DNA of 64,000 bases from an uncultured Oscillospiraceae bacterium (GTDB lineage Bacteria; Bacillota; Clostridia; Oscillospirales; Oscillospiraceae), in the NCBI GenBank assembly GCA_947599875.1, contig CANQFV010000001.1, positions 62,001 to 126,000 on the forward strand, read 5' to 3'. Positions 9,642 to 17,784 of this stretch are shown piece after piece. Every line of letters starts with the position of its first letter. The first letter of the stretch is position 1. The translations under genes and the position numbers were made by a program. The notes beneath the pieces were generated by a model that had not been told where the DNA came from, ran no database searches, and saw only the letters and a program-made list of their open reading frames with translations.

Positions 9642-9659
9642 TGATAACGATTTGATAAC
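9642..9659 (+). repeat. Paired TGATAAC repeats, left end of island
   Basis: TGATAAC at 9642-9648 and 9653-9659 have 11-base periodicity. The same arrangement occurs at 26005-26022 near the right end. They are probable integrase or Xis arm-type binding sites. Confidence 0.55.
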
Positions 9660-9750
9660 GCTCCCCTCAAACCGCTTTATTCTGCATCCCCGGTGGATTG
9701 CGGGTAAAAAGTGTTCTTTTGCGGTTTTCAGGTGACAAAATCCATATTAG

Positions 9751-9790
9751 AAAGCCCTTACCGATGGCAACGTCAGTAAGGGCTTTTTGT
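9751..9790. terminator. Terminator between guaA and the island repressor
   Basis: An 11-bp stem (AAAGCCCTTAC 9751-9761 with 9776-9786) is followed by T5 on the plus strand. It lies just past the stop of the minus-strand repressor and probably works in both directions. Confidence 0.7.
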
Positions 9791-9793
9791 CAT

Positions 9794-10327
9794 CTATTCG
9801 TCTGTGTCCAGCTTGTCCCGGAGGGCATCCACTAGGGCGTCGCTCAGCTCCTGCGAGGGGACCTTGGCCCACCGCTGGGTGGTGTCGTACTTAGGGTAGT
9901 TGTAGCGCCAGCGGTCATAGTCCTCGCGGGTGTCATCCCCGGCCTCCAGCCGCCGTTTCTGCTCCGCCCAGGCGGTAAACATTTCAAACATGGCGTGGTA
10001 AGCCGTTCCCTTGGACTTGTCCAGCCGGAGGCAAATCTCACCGTCGATCTCCCCGATGGTCAGGCCCCGGATGTCCTCTAGGGCAAAGAGAGTGTGCATC
10101 AGGCCAATGTCGGTGTCTATGTCCGGGACGGTCAGGGCGCTGGGAGAGATGTCAAAGAAGCCGGCAAGCAAGTTGGTCAGCTCCGCCTTGGGTGTGCGGC
10201 TCCCCGTTTCATACTGCGCCATCCGCACGTCGGCGGAGCGTTCCGGGAACCCCATCACTTGACCGAGATACTTCTGTGTGACGCCATTCTTGTTGCGGAA
10301 GAATCGGATACGTTCACCAATCGACAT
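9794..10327 (-). CDS. XRE-family repressor of the mobile element
   Basis: A 177-residue protein. The N-terminal helix-turn-helix (about residues 3-60; GVTQKYLGQVMGFPERS, then YETGSRTPK) is of the Cro/CI type, followed by an alpha-helical C-terminal region with no recognised domain. The start at 10327 has GGAG upstream; the in-frame ATG further out lies inside the promoter. It is transcribed divergently from xis-int, and both promoters carry GTTTAG repeats that could be its operators. Its role is probably to hold the island quiescent. Confidence 0.75.
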   Translation of the reverse strand: MSIGERIRFFRNKNGVTQKYLGQVMGFPERSADVRMAQYETGSRTPKAELTNLLAGFFDISPSALTVPDIDTDIGLMHTLFALEDIRGLTIGEIDGEICLRLDKSKGTAYHAMFEMFTAWAEQKRRLEAGDDTREDYDRWRYNYPKYDTTQRWAKVPSQELSDALVDALRDKLDTDE

Positions 10328-10364
10328 AGCTGTCAACTCCGTTCTGTGTAGTAGGAATACCTGA

Positions 10365-10393
10365 AGTATAGCAGATATGTTTAGAAACGTCAA
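10365..10393 (-). promoter_or_regulatory. Promoter of the XRE repressor
   Basis: On the minus strand, TTGACG (10393-10388), 17 bases, TATACT (10370-10365). GTTTAGA lies in its spacer. Confidence 0.75.
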
Positions 10394-10461
10394 GAGAAAA
10401 ATAAATAAATTTGTTTAGATTATTTTCTCTGAAGCTCTTGACATAACGGAATAGGTTTAGT
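10379..10461 (+). repeat. Three GTTTAG(A/T) direct repeats, candidate operators
   Basis: Copies lie at 10379-10385, 10413-10419 and 10455-10461. They overlap the two divergent promoters, one in each spacer, as expected for repressor sites that control both transcripts. Confidence 0.5.
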
Positions 10462-10466
10462 ATAAT
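10438..10466 (+). promoter_or_regulatory. Consensus promoter of xis-int operon
   Basis: TTGACA (10438-10443), 17 bases, TATAAT (10461-10466). It leads into the xis, int, mobC and rep genes. Confidence 0.88.
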
Positions 10467-10512
10467 AGGGCTACGTTAAGCAAATAGCGTTAATATACAA
10501 GGAGGGACTACA

Positions 10513-10701
10513 ATGGAAAACAGATTCATCAATGCAGAGGAAGTCGCCGCTGAGCTGGGCGTATCGAAGCCCTACGCTTACAAGCTCATCCGGCAGCTCA
10601 ACGAGGAACTGAAGGGCAAGGGCTTCATCACCGTATCGGGGCGGGTCAACCGCCAGTATTTCAATGAACGGTTCTACTGGACCAGGAAGGAGGAGAACTG
10701 A
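10513..10701 (+). CDS. Xis-like small winged-helix/HTH protein
   Basis: 62 residues: an N-terminal helix-turn-helix (NAEEVAAELGVSKPYAYKLI) and a short basic tail. It is of a size and position typical of excisionases or recombination directionality factors that lie directly upstream of the integrase. GGAGGG precedes ATG 10513, and the stop shares a base with the integrase ATG. It could instead be a transcriptional activator of the operon; the sequence alone cannot separate the two. Confidence 0.65.
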   Translation: MENRFINAEEVAAELGVSKPYAYKLIRQLNEELKGKGFITVSGRVNRQYFNERFYWTRKEEN

Positions 10702-11777
10702 TGCCGGTATTCAAGGACGACAAACGGGGCACCTGGTACGTTATGGTATGGTATCAGGACTGGACAGGGGAGCGGAAACAGAAGTGCAAGCGAGGTTTTT
10801 CCACCAAGCGGGAGGCCCAGGAATGGGAGCGCAGATTCCAGTTGCAGACCTCCGCCGACCTGGATATGACCTTTGAAACCTTCGTGGAGCTCTACACCAA
10901 GGATGTGAAGCCCCGGCTCAAGGAGAACACCTGGCAGACAAAGGAGAACATTATCCAGAAGAAGATCTTGCCCTACTTCGGCAAACGGAAGATCAGCGAG
11001 ATCACCACCAAAGACGTGATTGCATGGCAGAACGAGCAGTTGGCCTACCGGGATGAGAACCACAAGCCCTATTCATCCTCCTATCTCAAGACTCTGCACA
11101 ACCAGCTCAGTGCCATCCTCAACCACGCTGTCCGATTCTACGATCTGCGCTCCAATCCTGCCGCCAAGGCCGGGAATATGGGGACGGAGGAGCGGAAGGA
11201 GATGCTGTTCTGGACGAAAGAGGAGTATTTGAAATTCGCGGATGCCATGATGGACAAGCCTGTTTCCTATTACGCTTTCGAGATGCTCTACTGGTGCGGT
11301 ATCCGGGAGGGGGAGCTGCTGGCCCTTACCCCGGCGGACTTTGACTTCGATGCCGGGACGGTCAGGATCAATAAGTCCTATCAGCGGCTCCATAAGGAGG
11401 ATGTCATTACCTCTCCCAAAACGAAGAAAAGCAACCGGACCATCAAGATGCCGGATTTCCTCCGGGATGAGATGAAGGACTACCTGGGGATGCTCTACGG
11501 GGTCAAGAAAAAGGACCGTATCTTCACCTGCACAAAGAGTTACCTCCATCACGAGATGGACAGGGGAGCGAAAGCGGCTGGGGTCAAGCGCATTAGGATA
11601 CACGATTTGAGACATTCACACATTTCGCTTCTGATCGACATGGGCTTCTCGGCGGTGGCGATTGCTGACAGGGTAGGGCACGAGAGCATTGAGATCACCT
11701 ACCGTTATGCGCACTTGTTTCCGTCCAAGCAGACGGAGATGGCAAACAAACTGGACTTTGAAAGGATGGGGAAATAA
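10701..11777 (+). CDS. int: Tyrosine site-specific integrase
   Basis: 358 residues. An N-terminal arm-binding domain (about 1-50), a SAM-like core-binding domain (about 55-150) and a catalytic domain with Arg202 (CGIREGEL), His301-x-x-Arg304 (HDLRHSH), His327 (VGHESIE) and nucleophile Tyr336 (YRYAHLF). All catalytic residues are present. It should insert and excise the island at the 3' end of guaA. It is coupled to the Xis-like gene (1-base overlap) and to the MobC-like gene downstream. Confidence 0.93.
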   Translation: MPVFKDDKRGTWYVMVWYQDWTGERKQKCKRGFSTKREAQEWERRFQLQTSADLDMTFETFVELYTKDVKPRLKENTWQTKENIIQKKILPYFGKRKISEITTKDVIAWQNEQLAYRDENHKPYSSSYLKTLHNQLSAILNHAVRFYDLRSNPAAKAGNMGTEERKEMLFWTKEEYLKFADAMMDKPVSYYAFEMLYWCGIREGELLALTPADFDFDAGTVRINKSYQRLHKEDVITSPKTKKSNRTIKMPDFLRDEMKDYLGMLYGVKKKDRIFTCTKSYLHHEMDRGAKAAGVKRIRIHDLRHSHISLLIDMGFSAVAIADRVGHESIEITYRYAHLFPSKQTEMANKLDFERMGK

Positions 11778-12097
11778 TGTCAGCCAAGAACATGGACAAC
11801 AAGAACCGCTGGAGAAACAAGACGGTGGCCTTCCGGGTATCCCCGGAGGAGGACGAGCAGATCGAGGCCGCTGTACAGCTCTCCGGCCTCACCAAGCAGG
11901 ACTATATCACCCGGCGGCTCCTGTGCCGTGACGTGGTGGTGCAGGGCAATCCAAGGGTCTACAAAGCCCTGCGGAACGAACTGACCGCTGTCTTGGCCGA
12001 GCTCCGGCGGATCAAAGCCGGAGCCGGCGTGGACAGCGAGCTGCTGGACACCATTCGGATGATCGCCGCCATCCTGGGCGGCATGAAGGAGGAGTGA
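11777..12097 (+). CDS. MobC-like relaxosome accessory protein
   Basis: 106 residues with a ribbon-helix-helix start (KTVAFRVSPEEDEQIEAAV, then SGLTKQDYITRRLL) and a helical C-terminus, as in MobC-family plasmid mobilisation proteins. These bind oriT and help the relaxase open the strands. The start overlaps the integrase stop by one base. The relaxase is encoded further down the same strand at 13644. Confidence 0.72.
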   Translation: MSAKNMDNKNRWRNKTVAFRVSPEEDEQIEAAVQLSGLTKQDYITRRLLCRDVVVQGNPRVYKALRNELTAVLAELRRIKAGAGVDSELLDTIRMIAAILGGMKEE

Positions 12098-12101
12098 TAG
12101 A

Positions 12102-13259
12102 TTGAAGGATTCCCAGGAAACGAAAAGGACTATCCCGGTTCCGTCTGTTGGCGCAGACGGGGAACAGCCCATTTCTCAAAAACGCACCTCAAGTATAGCA
12201 GAGAAAGCCGATGAAAGCAACCCCCAAGAAAAAAGATTGGAGGAACTCATGAGGCAGGTACAGCGGATGAACGACCCGGCGTATCTCCCCACGGTTTCCA
12301 TGAATGAGCTTTTTCAGAACGTGTATAAATGCAGGCCGCCTGTCATCGACGGACTGCTTTATCCGGGGACATATCTCTTTGCCGGAGCACCCAAGGTAGG
12401 GAAGTCTTTCTTGATGGCCCAGCTTGCCTACCATGTCAGCACCGGCCTCGCTTTATGGGGCTATCCCGTACACAAGGGGACGGTCCTCTACCTGGCGCTG
12501 GAGGATGACCACAGGCGCTTGCAGGAACGTCTATACCGAATGTTTGGTTTGGAGGCCACCAACGATCTTCTACTCGCTATATGCGCCAAACAGGTTGGCG
12601 GTGGACTGGAAGAACAGCTTCGTCGATTCGTGGAGGAACATCCCGACACGAGGCTCATTATCATTGACACGCTCCAGAAAGTCCGAGAGACCGGCGGCGA
12701 CAAGTACAGCTACGCCAACGATTATGAGCTGGTAGGAAAACTAAAGCGTTTCGCTGACGGCTGCGGTGTCTGCCTCCTGCTGGTTCATCATACCCGTAAA
12801 CAGCAGGCCGATGATAGGTTCGACATGATCTCTGGCACCAACGGCCTTGCAGGGGCGGCGGACGGAGCGTTTCTTCTTCAGAAGGAGAAGCGGACGGACA
12901 TCACCGCCACCCTGGATATAGTGGGGCGGGACCAGCAGGACCAGCGGCTCTATCTCACCCGCGACATGGAGCATTTGACCTGGATGATGGACCGGGCGGA
13001 AACGGAGCTGTGGATCGAGCCGCCTGACCCGGTACTGGAGGCAGTGGCTACCTTCATTACGACGGAGAGGCCATCCTGGACCGGCACCGCCACGGAGCTG
13101 GCGGAGGCCCTCAAGCTGGATATGAAGCCCAACGCCCTGGCTATGCGGCTCAATGTCCGGGCGGGGAGGCTGTCGGCGGAGTACCATATCCGCTATGAGA
13201 ACGCCCGCACTCACGCCGGGAGGAGCATCAGCCTGACGCTGGTGCCTCCCGAAGCGTGA
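12102..13259 (+). CDS. RepA-like RecA-fold ATPase (AAA_25-type helicase)
   Basis: 385 residues. Walker A is GAPKVGKSFLMAQ near residue 92, Walker B is RLIIIDTL near 185, and LLLVHHTRKQ follows, as in RecA/DnaB-fold hexameric ATPases of the RSF1010 RepA group. The C-terminus holds a small winged-helix-like region. TTG 12102 lies 7 bases after AAGGAGGAG. In plasmids such proteins unwind the origin at iterons; iteron-like repeats begin at this gene's stop codon. No primase or separate initiator is visible. Confidence 0.72.
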   Translation: MKDSQETKRTIPVPSVGADGEQPISQKRTSSIAEKADESNPQEKRLEELMRQVQRMNDPAYLPTVSMNELFQNVYKCRPPVIDGLLYPGTYLFAGAPKVGKSFLMAQLAYHVSTGLALWGYPVHKGTVLYLALEDDHRRLQERLYRMFGLEATNDLLLAICAKQVGGGLEEQLRRFVEEHPDTRLIIIDTLQKVRETGGDKYSYANDYELVGKLKRFADGCGVCLLLVHHTRKQQADDRFDMISGTNGLAGAADGAFLLQKEKRTDITATLDIVGRDQQDQRLYLTRDMEHLTWMMDRAETELWIEPPDPVLEAVATFITTERPSWTGTATELAEALKLDMKPNALAMRLNVRAGRLSAEYHIRYENARTHAGRSISLTLVPPEA

Positions 13260-13337
13260 CGACCGTGACGGCCGTGACGACTATTTTGAGAGCGGGGCGA
13301 TGTCAAAAACATCGTCACGGTCGTCACGGCTGTCACG
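13255..13337. repeat. Iteron-like 9-bp repeats, three direct and three inverted
   Basis: CGTGACG recurs at 13255, 13264 and 13273 with 9-bp spacing. After about 33 bases, CGTCACG or TGTCACG recurs at 13313, 13322 and 13331 in the opposite orientation. The set forms a large inverted repeat right after the RepA-like gene, so it is a candidate replication origin or relaxosome binding region. Confidence 0.65.
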
Positions 13338-13643
13338 GGGGCCCCACACGAGCCCAGCGCAGCGGGTCGTGTGGGGAGAGGAGGAGCAAGGGAGTGAACG
13401 TAGTTTTCGCCGCAGGCGGAAACGGAGTTGAACGGACTTTGCGACGACGATGTGCAGGGTGCCCTTTTCAAAGGGCGGCCCTGCTGGGGGAGCCGTCCGC
13501 AGACGGCGGGGGCAAAGCCCACAAGACCACCCCGTAGGGCGCAACAGCATCTTTTGATGGCCGCAGGCTGTCAAAAGTGCTTTTGCGTTACTTTCGCAGA
13601 AAGTAACAAAGGCCGCCGCTGGCGCGGCGAAAGGAGAATTGAT
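13260..13643. other. Non-coding origin/transfer region
   Basis: No credible gene is seen here. It holds the iteron-like repeats, a 10-bp stem-loop (13342-13351 with 13367-13376) and, close to the relaxase start, a 9-bp inverted repeat with a GCA loop. Confidence 0.6.
13587..13607. promoter_or_regulatory. Candidate oriT inverted repeat upstream of the MobV relaxase
   Basis: GTTACTTTC, GCA, GAAAGTAAC: a perfect 9-bp palindrome with a 3-base loop, 36 bases before the relaxase start. MobV-type origins of transfer contain such inverted repeats beside the nick. The nick site itself cannot be placed from sequence alone. Confidence 0.5.
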
Positions 13644-14831
13644 TTGAAAAGAACGATAAGCGTCATGGTGGGCCGCGGCTCGGTGAACCACAACAGCCGG
13701 AAGTTCCACGCCAAGAACACCGACCCGGAGCGTTCCCACCTCAATATAGACTACTGCAACGAGGACATCAAGGCCGTCTATCACGAGCTGTTTGACGATG
13801 CCCTCCAACGGTACAACGACAAGCAGACCAGGGCAGACCGCGTGATCACAGACTACTATGAGAAGATTCGCTCCGGCAAGCAGGAAAAGCCCTTCCATGA
13901 GATCATCTTACAAGTGGGCAACTTGGAAGATATGAATGCCCAGAGCGATGACGGGCAGTTGGCCAAACAGGTCCTGGACGAATACTACCAGGGGTTCCAT
14001 GAGCGCAATCCGAACCTCCGGGTGTTCTCGGCACACCTCCACATGGACGAGGCCACGCCCCATCTGCACATCGACTTCGTTCCCTTCACCACCGGGAGCA
14101 AGCGGGGGCTGGACACCAGGGTGTCCCTCAAACAGGCCCTTGCCGCCCAGGGCTTCAAGGGCGGCACCAGGGGCGACACGGAGTGGAGCCAGTGGGTACG
14201 GGCTGAAAAGGAACAGCTCGCCGCCGTGATGGAGCGCCACGGGATAGAGTGGGAGGACAAGGGTACCCACGACCAGCATCTGTCGGTCCTGGACTACAAG
14301 AAGGAGCAACGGGCGAGGGAAGTAGCCGCGCTTGAGGTGGAGCAGGCACAGAAGCAAGAACAGGTGGACCGTCAGGAGCAGCGCCTGAAGGAGCTGGCCC
14401 CGGCATTGAAGAACATGGAGCAGTTGGCGGCGCAGTTCTCCGAAGACCCCGAACAGGTACTCCCGGAGGCAGGACCGTTGGAGTCAGCCAGGGCCTATCG
14501 TGAGAAGAAGGTCAAGCCACTTTGGGAGAAGATCGTCAAGGTGCTGCGCTCCGTCTATCGGGCCTACTTCGACCTCAAGAGCAAATTCGAGCGGTTGCAG
14601 GGGCAGTATAACCGGATGTCAGAGCGATGCTATTCTTACTCAGCCCGGTTGGACGCGGTTTCATCGGAGAATAAGTCCTTGAGGGAGGAGGTGAGGGACT
14701 GTGAGAGATTAAAGCGAGCCATCGGCCCGGAGCAGACGGACAGAATATTGGAGGACCTGCGCCAGCGGGAACAGGCAGAAAAGGAGCGGAAACGAGCCGC
14801 AAGACGAAAAGCAGATTTAGACGCACGATAA
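13644..14831 (+). CDS. MobV-family relaxase (Mob/Pre type)
   Basis: 395 residues. The N-terminal relaxase domain holds HLHMDEATPHLHIDFVPF, the HxDE...PHxH metal-binding signature of the MobV family. The C-terminal half is coiled coil (about residues 220-390; many E, Q, R, K). TTG 13644 lies 7 bases after AAGGAG; longer in-frame versions would run back through the oriT region. It nicks oriT and is carried into the recipient by a conjugative helper. It is followed by TnpV. Confidence 0.88.
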   Translation: MKRTISVMVGRGSVNHNSRKFHAKNTDPERSHLNIDYCNEDIKAVYHELFDDALQRYNDKQTRADRVITDYYEKIRSGKQEKPFHEIILQVGNLEDMNAQSDDGQLAKQVLDEYYQGFHERNPNLRVFSAHLHMDEATPHLHIDFVPFTTGSKRGLDTRVSLKQALAAQGFKGGTRGDTEWSQWVRAEKEQLAAVMERHGIEWEDKGTHDQHLSVLDYKKEQRAREVAALEVEQAQKQEQVDRQEQRLKELAPALKNMEQLAAQFSEDPEQVLPEAGPLESARAYREKKVKPLWEKIVKVLRSVYRAYFDLKSKFERLQGQYNRMSERCYSYSARLDAVSSENKSLREEVRDCERLKRAIGPEQTDRILEDLRQREQAEKERKRAARRKADLDAR

Positions 14832-14850
14832 ATGAAACGGAGGTAATCTT

Positions 14851-15225
14851 ATGGAAAAATTCATCTACGACGAAAGCAATGGCCTGTGGTATGAGCGCCA
14901 GGGGGACTATTACATCCCCTGCCTGTCTCTGCCGGAGGACCACCAGCCCATCGGTCCATGGGGACAGCGGCACCTACGGTACATCCAGGAGTACCGCGAG
15001 GGCTTCTATACCGGCCTCCTACTGTGCGGCAAGCTGAACATCTATCTGGCGGACATTGACTGTCAGGCCCAAGAGCAGATGGACGCCATCATCCGCCAGA
15101 TGGCGAAGGCCGAAGGAGTTACCGAGGCACTGAAGGCTGAAAATCAGATGGAGTGGGTGGGGAAGATGAATAATATCCGGGCAGCGGCGGTTGAGATCGT
15201 GAACGTAGGAATCATCTTTGCATGA
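14851..15225 (+). CDS. TnpV-family transposon-encoded protein
   Basis: 124 residues, with YDESNGLWYERQGDYYIP at the N-terminus and IGPWGQRHLRYIQEY in the middle, the recurring pattern of TnpV proteins of clostridial mobilizable transposons. The function is not known. A Shine-Dalgarno GGAGG precedes ATG 14851. It ends the GC-rich mobilisation module and is followed by a terminator. Confidence 0.75.
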   Translation: MEKFIYDESNGLWYERQGDYYIPCLSLPEDHQPIGPWGQRHLRYIQEYREGFYTGLLLCGKLNIYLADIDCQAQEQMDAIIRQMAKAEGVTEALKAENQMEWVGKMNNIRAAAVEIVNVGIIFA

Positions 15226-15235
15226 GACGCACACT

Positions 15236-15267
15236 AGTTGGGCGGTCGCTGAACCGCCCAACTGATT
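15236..15267 (+). terminator. Terminator after tnpV
   Basis: A perfect 11-bp stem (AGTTGGGCGGT 15236-15246 with 15253-15263) and a weak T tract. It marks the boundary between the mobilisation and defence modules. Confidence 0.75.
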
Positions 15268-15495
15268 TATACTTGCCTGAGAATAAAACGGTAGTTGAAT
15301 TTGAAACAAAATATGATTGTTGCGTGATTACCAGTTTGTATCACTCAAAAAGATGTACACAACACATCAATAGAAAAACTGGTAATAGTCCATAAAGAGA
15401 ATTATTAGATAACTGACCACGTCATTTTCCACGGGAGAAATCCTGAGGAAGTATTCTCTCTAAGCAAAACTTTTTTGGATTTGAGGGAAAACACA
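15268..15495. other. AT-rich non-coding stretch before the defence operon
   Basis: No credible gene. A 10-bp inverted repeat (TTACCAGTTT 15328-15337 with 15376-15385) separated by 38 bases is the only clear structure. Base composition drops sharply here relative to the upstream mobilisation genes. Confidence 0.5.
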
Positions 15496-15523
15496 TTGAC
15501 AATTTCGCTTAAACGAATATAAT
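15496..15523 (+). promoter_or_regulatory. Promoter of the defence operon
   Basis: TTGACA (15496-15501), 16 bases, TATAAT (15518-15523). The spacer contains CTTAAACGA, near the GTTTAG motif of the island repressor region. Confidence 0.8.
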
Positions 15524-15562
15524 AAAAAAGGAATTGTAAGCACACAGTCCGAGGTGTTGACG

Positions 15563-15769
15563 ATGAATGGTTATATTACCGTACAGGAAGTAGCTGAAAA
15601 ATGGGGCGTCACGCCACGACAAGTTCAAATTCTATGCAAGGAGAATCGAATAACTGGAGCAATCCGCATGAGCCGCATATGGGTTATTCCAGAGAATGCA
15701 GAAAAACCGACCGGAAATAGACGGAGTACGGACGGAGGGAAGAATGATGCTTCAATGCACCATGTTTGA
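15563..15769 (+). CDS. Small HTH DNA-binding protein (possible controller of the restriction-modification genes)
   Basis: 68 residues. An N-terminal MerR/excisionase-like helix-turn-helix (ITVQEVAEKWGVTPRQVQIL, then RIWVIPENAEKP). GAGG at 15551-15554 is correctly spaced for ATG 15563, while the in-frame GTG 15554 lies inside that Shine-Dalgarno sequence. Its 3' end overlaps the methyltransferase gene by 26 bases. Position first in the operon suggests a controller that delays restriction until methylation is complete, but C-protein identity is not shown. Confidence 0.65.
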   Translation: MNGYITVQEVAEKWGVTPRQVQILCKENRITGAIRMSRIWVIPENAEKPTGNRRSTDGGKNDASMHHV

Positions 15770-16850
15770 AAAGCAGAAAATAGATTTATCCCCTGCTCCT
15801 TGGACGATGCATGAGTTTTTTGCGGGAAGTGGACTAGTTGCATATGGATTAAAGGGTATGTTTACACCTATTTGGGCTAATGACATCAGCGAACAAAAGG
15901 CAGCCGTTTATGAAGCTAATTTTGGAGCCGATCATTTTGTTCTCGGCGATATAAAAGATGTGCGTGGGGGTGATTTGCCATTTGCAAATCTTTCGTGGGC
16001 AAGTTTTCCCTGCCAGGATTTGTCTTTGGCTGGCTTTTTGGGCGGAATCCACGCGTCACGAAGCGGCATGGTGTGGGAATGGCTACGAGTACTGGATGAA
16101 ATGCCGCGGAAGCCGCTAATCCTACTTTTAGAGAATGTACTGGGCTTGTTATCCACAAATGGCGGCGATGACTATCGTGTATTACATAATGCTCTTGTAG
16201 AACGCAAATACAAATGCGGAGCGATTGTTTTGAATGCTTCTCATTTTGTCCCTCAATCCAGACCAAGGGTGTTTATAATAGCTGTCAACAACAACTGTGA
16301 AATTCCTGCTGAATTAGTTGGAAGCGGCCCGAATTGGCTGCATAACAAAGCAGCCGCCGATTTAGGGAATACATTGGACGAATGGGTCTGGTGGAAAACC
16401 GAGAGGCCGGCCCGACGCCGCATCACCCTAAAAGATATTGTCGATGAAACAGCTCCATTTGACAAAGATTCTGTTTTGCGCCTCGTTCCGGAAAGACATC
16501 AGATGGAGCTTGATGAACACGACAATGTTTATGCCACCGGATATCGCAGAACTCGCCATGGCGAGCAACAACTTGAATTACGATTTGACGGCATTGCCGG
16601 CTGCTTACGGACACCCGAAGGAGGTAGCAGTAAGCAGTATTTGGTAGTGAAGAAAAACGGGGAAACTCATGCGCGGTTGCTCACAGTTCGGGAAGCCGCA
16701 AGATTAATGGGAGCGCCTGACAGTTTTATTTTGCCTGGCACCTATAACGACGGCTACAAAGCTATGGGGGATGCTGTAGCAATGCCTGTTGCACAATTTA
16801 TCGGCGAACGATTCTTATTAAAAATTGCGGAGGCTGTCTACAATGGTTAA
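15744..16850 (+). CDS. DNA (cytosine-5) methyltransferase, first copy
   Basis: About 368 residues. Motif I FFAGSG near 25-30, motif IV with catalytic Cys90 in SFPCQDLSLAG, motif VI ENV near 130, motif VIII QSRPRVFIIA and motif X-like GDAVAMPVAQFIGERF. The region between VIII and IX should read the target sequence. ATG 15744 and ATG 15747 are both possible after GGAGG 15734-15738. The gene overlaps its neighbours on both sides. It is unlike the second methyltransferase at 18212 beyond the shared motifs, so the pair may modify the two strands of an asymmetric site or two different sites. Confidence 0.9.
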   Translation: MMLQCTMFEKQKIDLSPAPWTMHEFFAGSGLVAYGLKGMFTPIWANDISEQKAAVYEANFGADHFVLGDIKDVRGGDLPFANLSWASFPCQDLSLAGFLGGIHASRSGMVWEWLRVLDEMPRKPLILLLENVLGLLSTNGGDDYRVLHNALVERKYKCGAIVLNASHFVPQSRPRVFIIAVNNNCEIPAELVGSGPNWLHNKAAADLGNTLDEWVWWKTERPARRRITLKDIVDETAPFDKDSVLRLVPERHQMELDEHDNVYATGYRRTRHGEQQLELRFDGIAGCLRTPEGGSSKQYLVVKKNGETHARLLTVREAARLMGAPDSFILPGTYNDGYKAMGDAVAMPVAQFIGERFLLKIAEAVYNG

Positions 16851-17778
16851 TGCAGAAGAAAAACTTAGATTGTTTCAAGCAGAAAATAATATCGTTACCA
16901 AGGGGCCGCTTTCTGTTGTTGTTCAGTTTACTCGCATGGTCAGAGAGAAAGAATTTCCACTTGATCCGAGCGAATTCAAAACAGAAAAAGAAGGTCAAGT
17001 TGCTGGGTTAGGTGGCGGCAATTTGAAGAGAATTTTGAGAGACTATGGAATTACGCAACAGTTATCTTCCGAGGGCGGCAGAACAAGTCGCGGAAGTATG
17101 GGCTTAATGATAAAGTATGTTGATTTTTTGAACAGATGGAATGCTGAAGAAACTGTAGACTTCGATGAGATTGAAGCATTTTGGGCGGAGCAGGTACGTG
17201 AGTATTTTCGGAATCAACCATTTGTTTTAACTGCTGATACTTCAAAAACTGTTGGCGCTAATTTGGACGAGTTGTTTGAACAAGCAAGAAAGAGACAGAA
17301 GCAGAATCCGGGAACACAGTATCTCGGTACTGTTCTTCAACATTTGGTTGCGGCCAAGCTTTGCTTAATTCTACCTGAAGGCTCGTTTGAGATTCATGGC
17401 GCTTCCGTTGCCGATGCCCCTACAGCCCGTAGCGGTGATTTTGTAATAAATAAAACGATTATTCACTGCACAACTTCTGTTGGAGACCTTTTGCTCAACA
17501 AATGTAAAGTCAATATTGAGAATGGTTTTAGACCGGTCATTATCACAATCTATGAAAGGGTGCAGACTGCACTGAATCAGATAGAGGACGCGGGGCTTTC
17601 CGGTCGTATTGAGGTATGGGATATTCAACAATTCCTTTCTTCCAATGTCCATGAACATAGTCTCTTTGACGAAGGTAAGCAAAATGCTACATTGGGAACG
17701 ATTATTGAAAATTACAACCATATTGTTAGTGAAAAGGAAAATGATCCGAGCCTCCGCATAGAGTTTGAGGCAAGATAA
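16843..17778 (+). CDS. Probable type II restriction endonuclease (DUF4928-like)
   Basis: 311 residues, placed between a C5 methyltransferase and Vsr, the normal position for the cognate endonuclease. It starts MVNAEEKLRLFQAENNI and ends PSLRIEFEAR. I recall this type as DUF4928, a family found beside C5 methyltransferases, but that is from memory. A possible catalytic region is SGDFVINKTIIHCTTSVGD, with Asp followed by further residues on a beta-strand pattern, which I cannot confirm as PD-(D/E)xK. ATG 16843 overlaps the upstream stop by 8 bases and has GGAGG ahead of it. Confidence 0.6.
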   Translation: MVNAEEKLRLFQAENNIVTKGPLSVVVQFTRMVREKEFPLDPSEFKTEKEGQVAGLGGGNLKRILRDYGITQQLSSEGGRTSRGSMGLMIKYVDFLNRWNAEETVDFDEIEAFWAEQVREYFRNQPFVLTADTSKTVGANLDELFEQARKRQKQNPGTQYLGTVLQHLVAAKLCLILPEGSFEIHGASVADAPTARSGDFVINKTIIHCTTSVGDLLLNKCKVNIENGFRPVIITIYERVQTALNQIEDAGLSGRIEVWDIQQFLSSNVHEHSLFDEGKQNATLGTIIENYNHIVSEKENDPSLRIEFEAR

Positions 17779-17784
17779 TCTGTC

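Noticed and set aside
13255-13337. CRISPR-like array
   Set aside because: The units are 9 bp apart without spacers and switch orientation halfway, which fits iterons, not CRISPR.
13428-13643. N-terminal extension of the relaxase
   Set aside because: It would cover the oriT-like region and lacks similarity; TTG 13644 has a well-placed AAGGAG.
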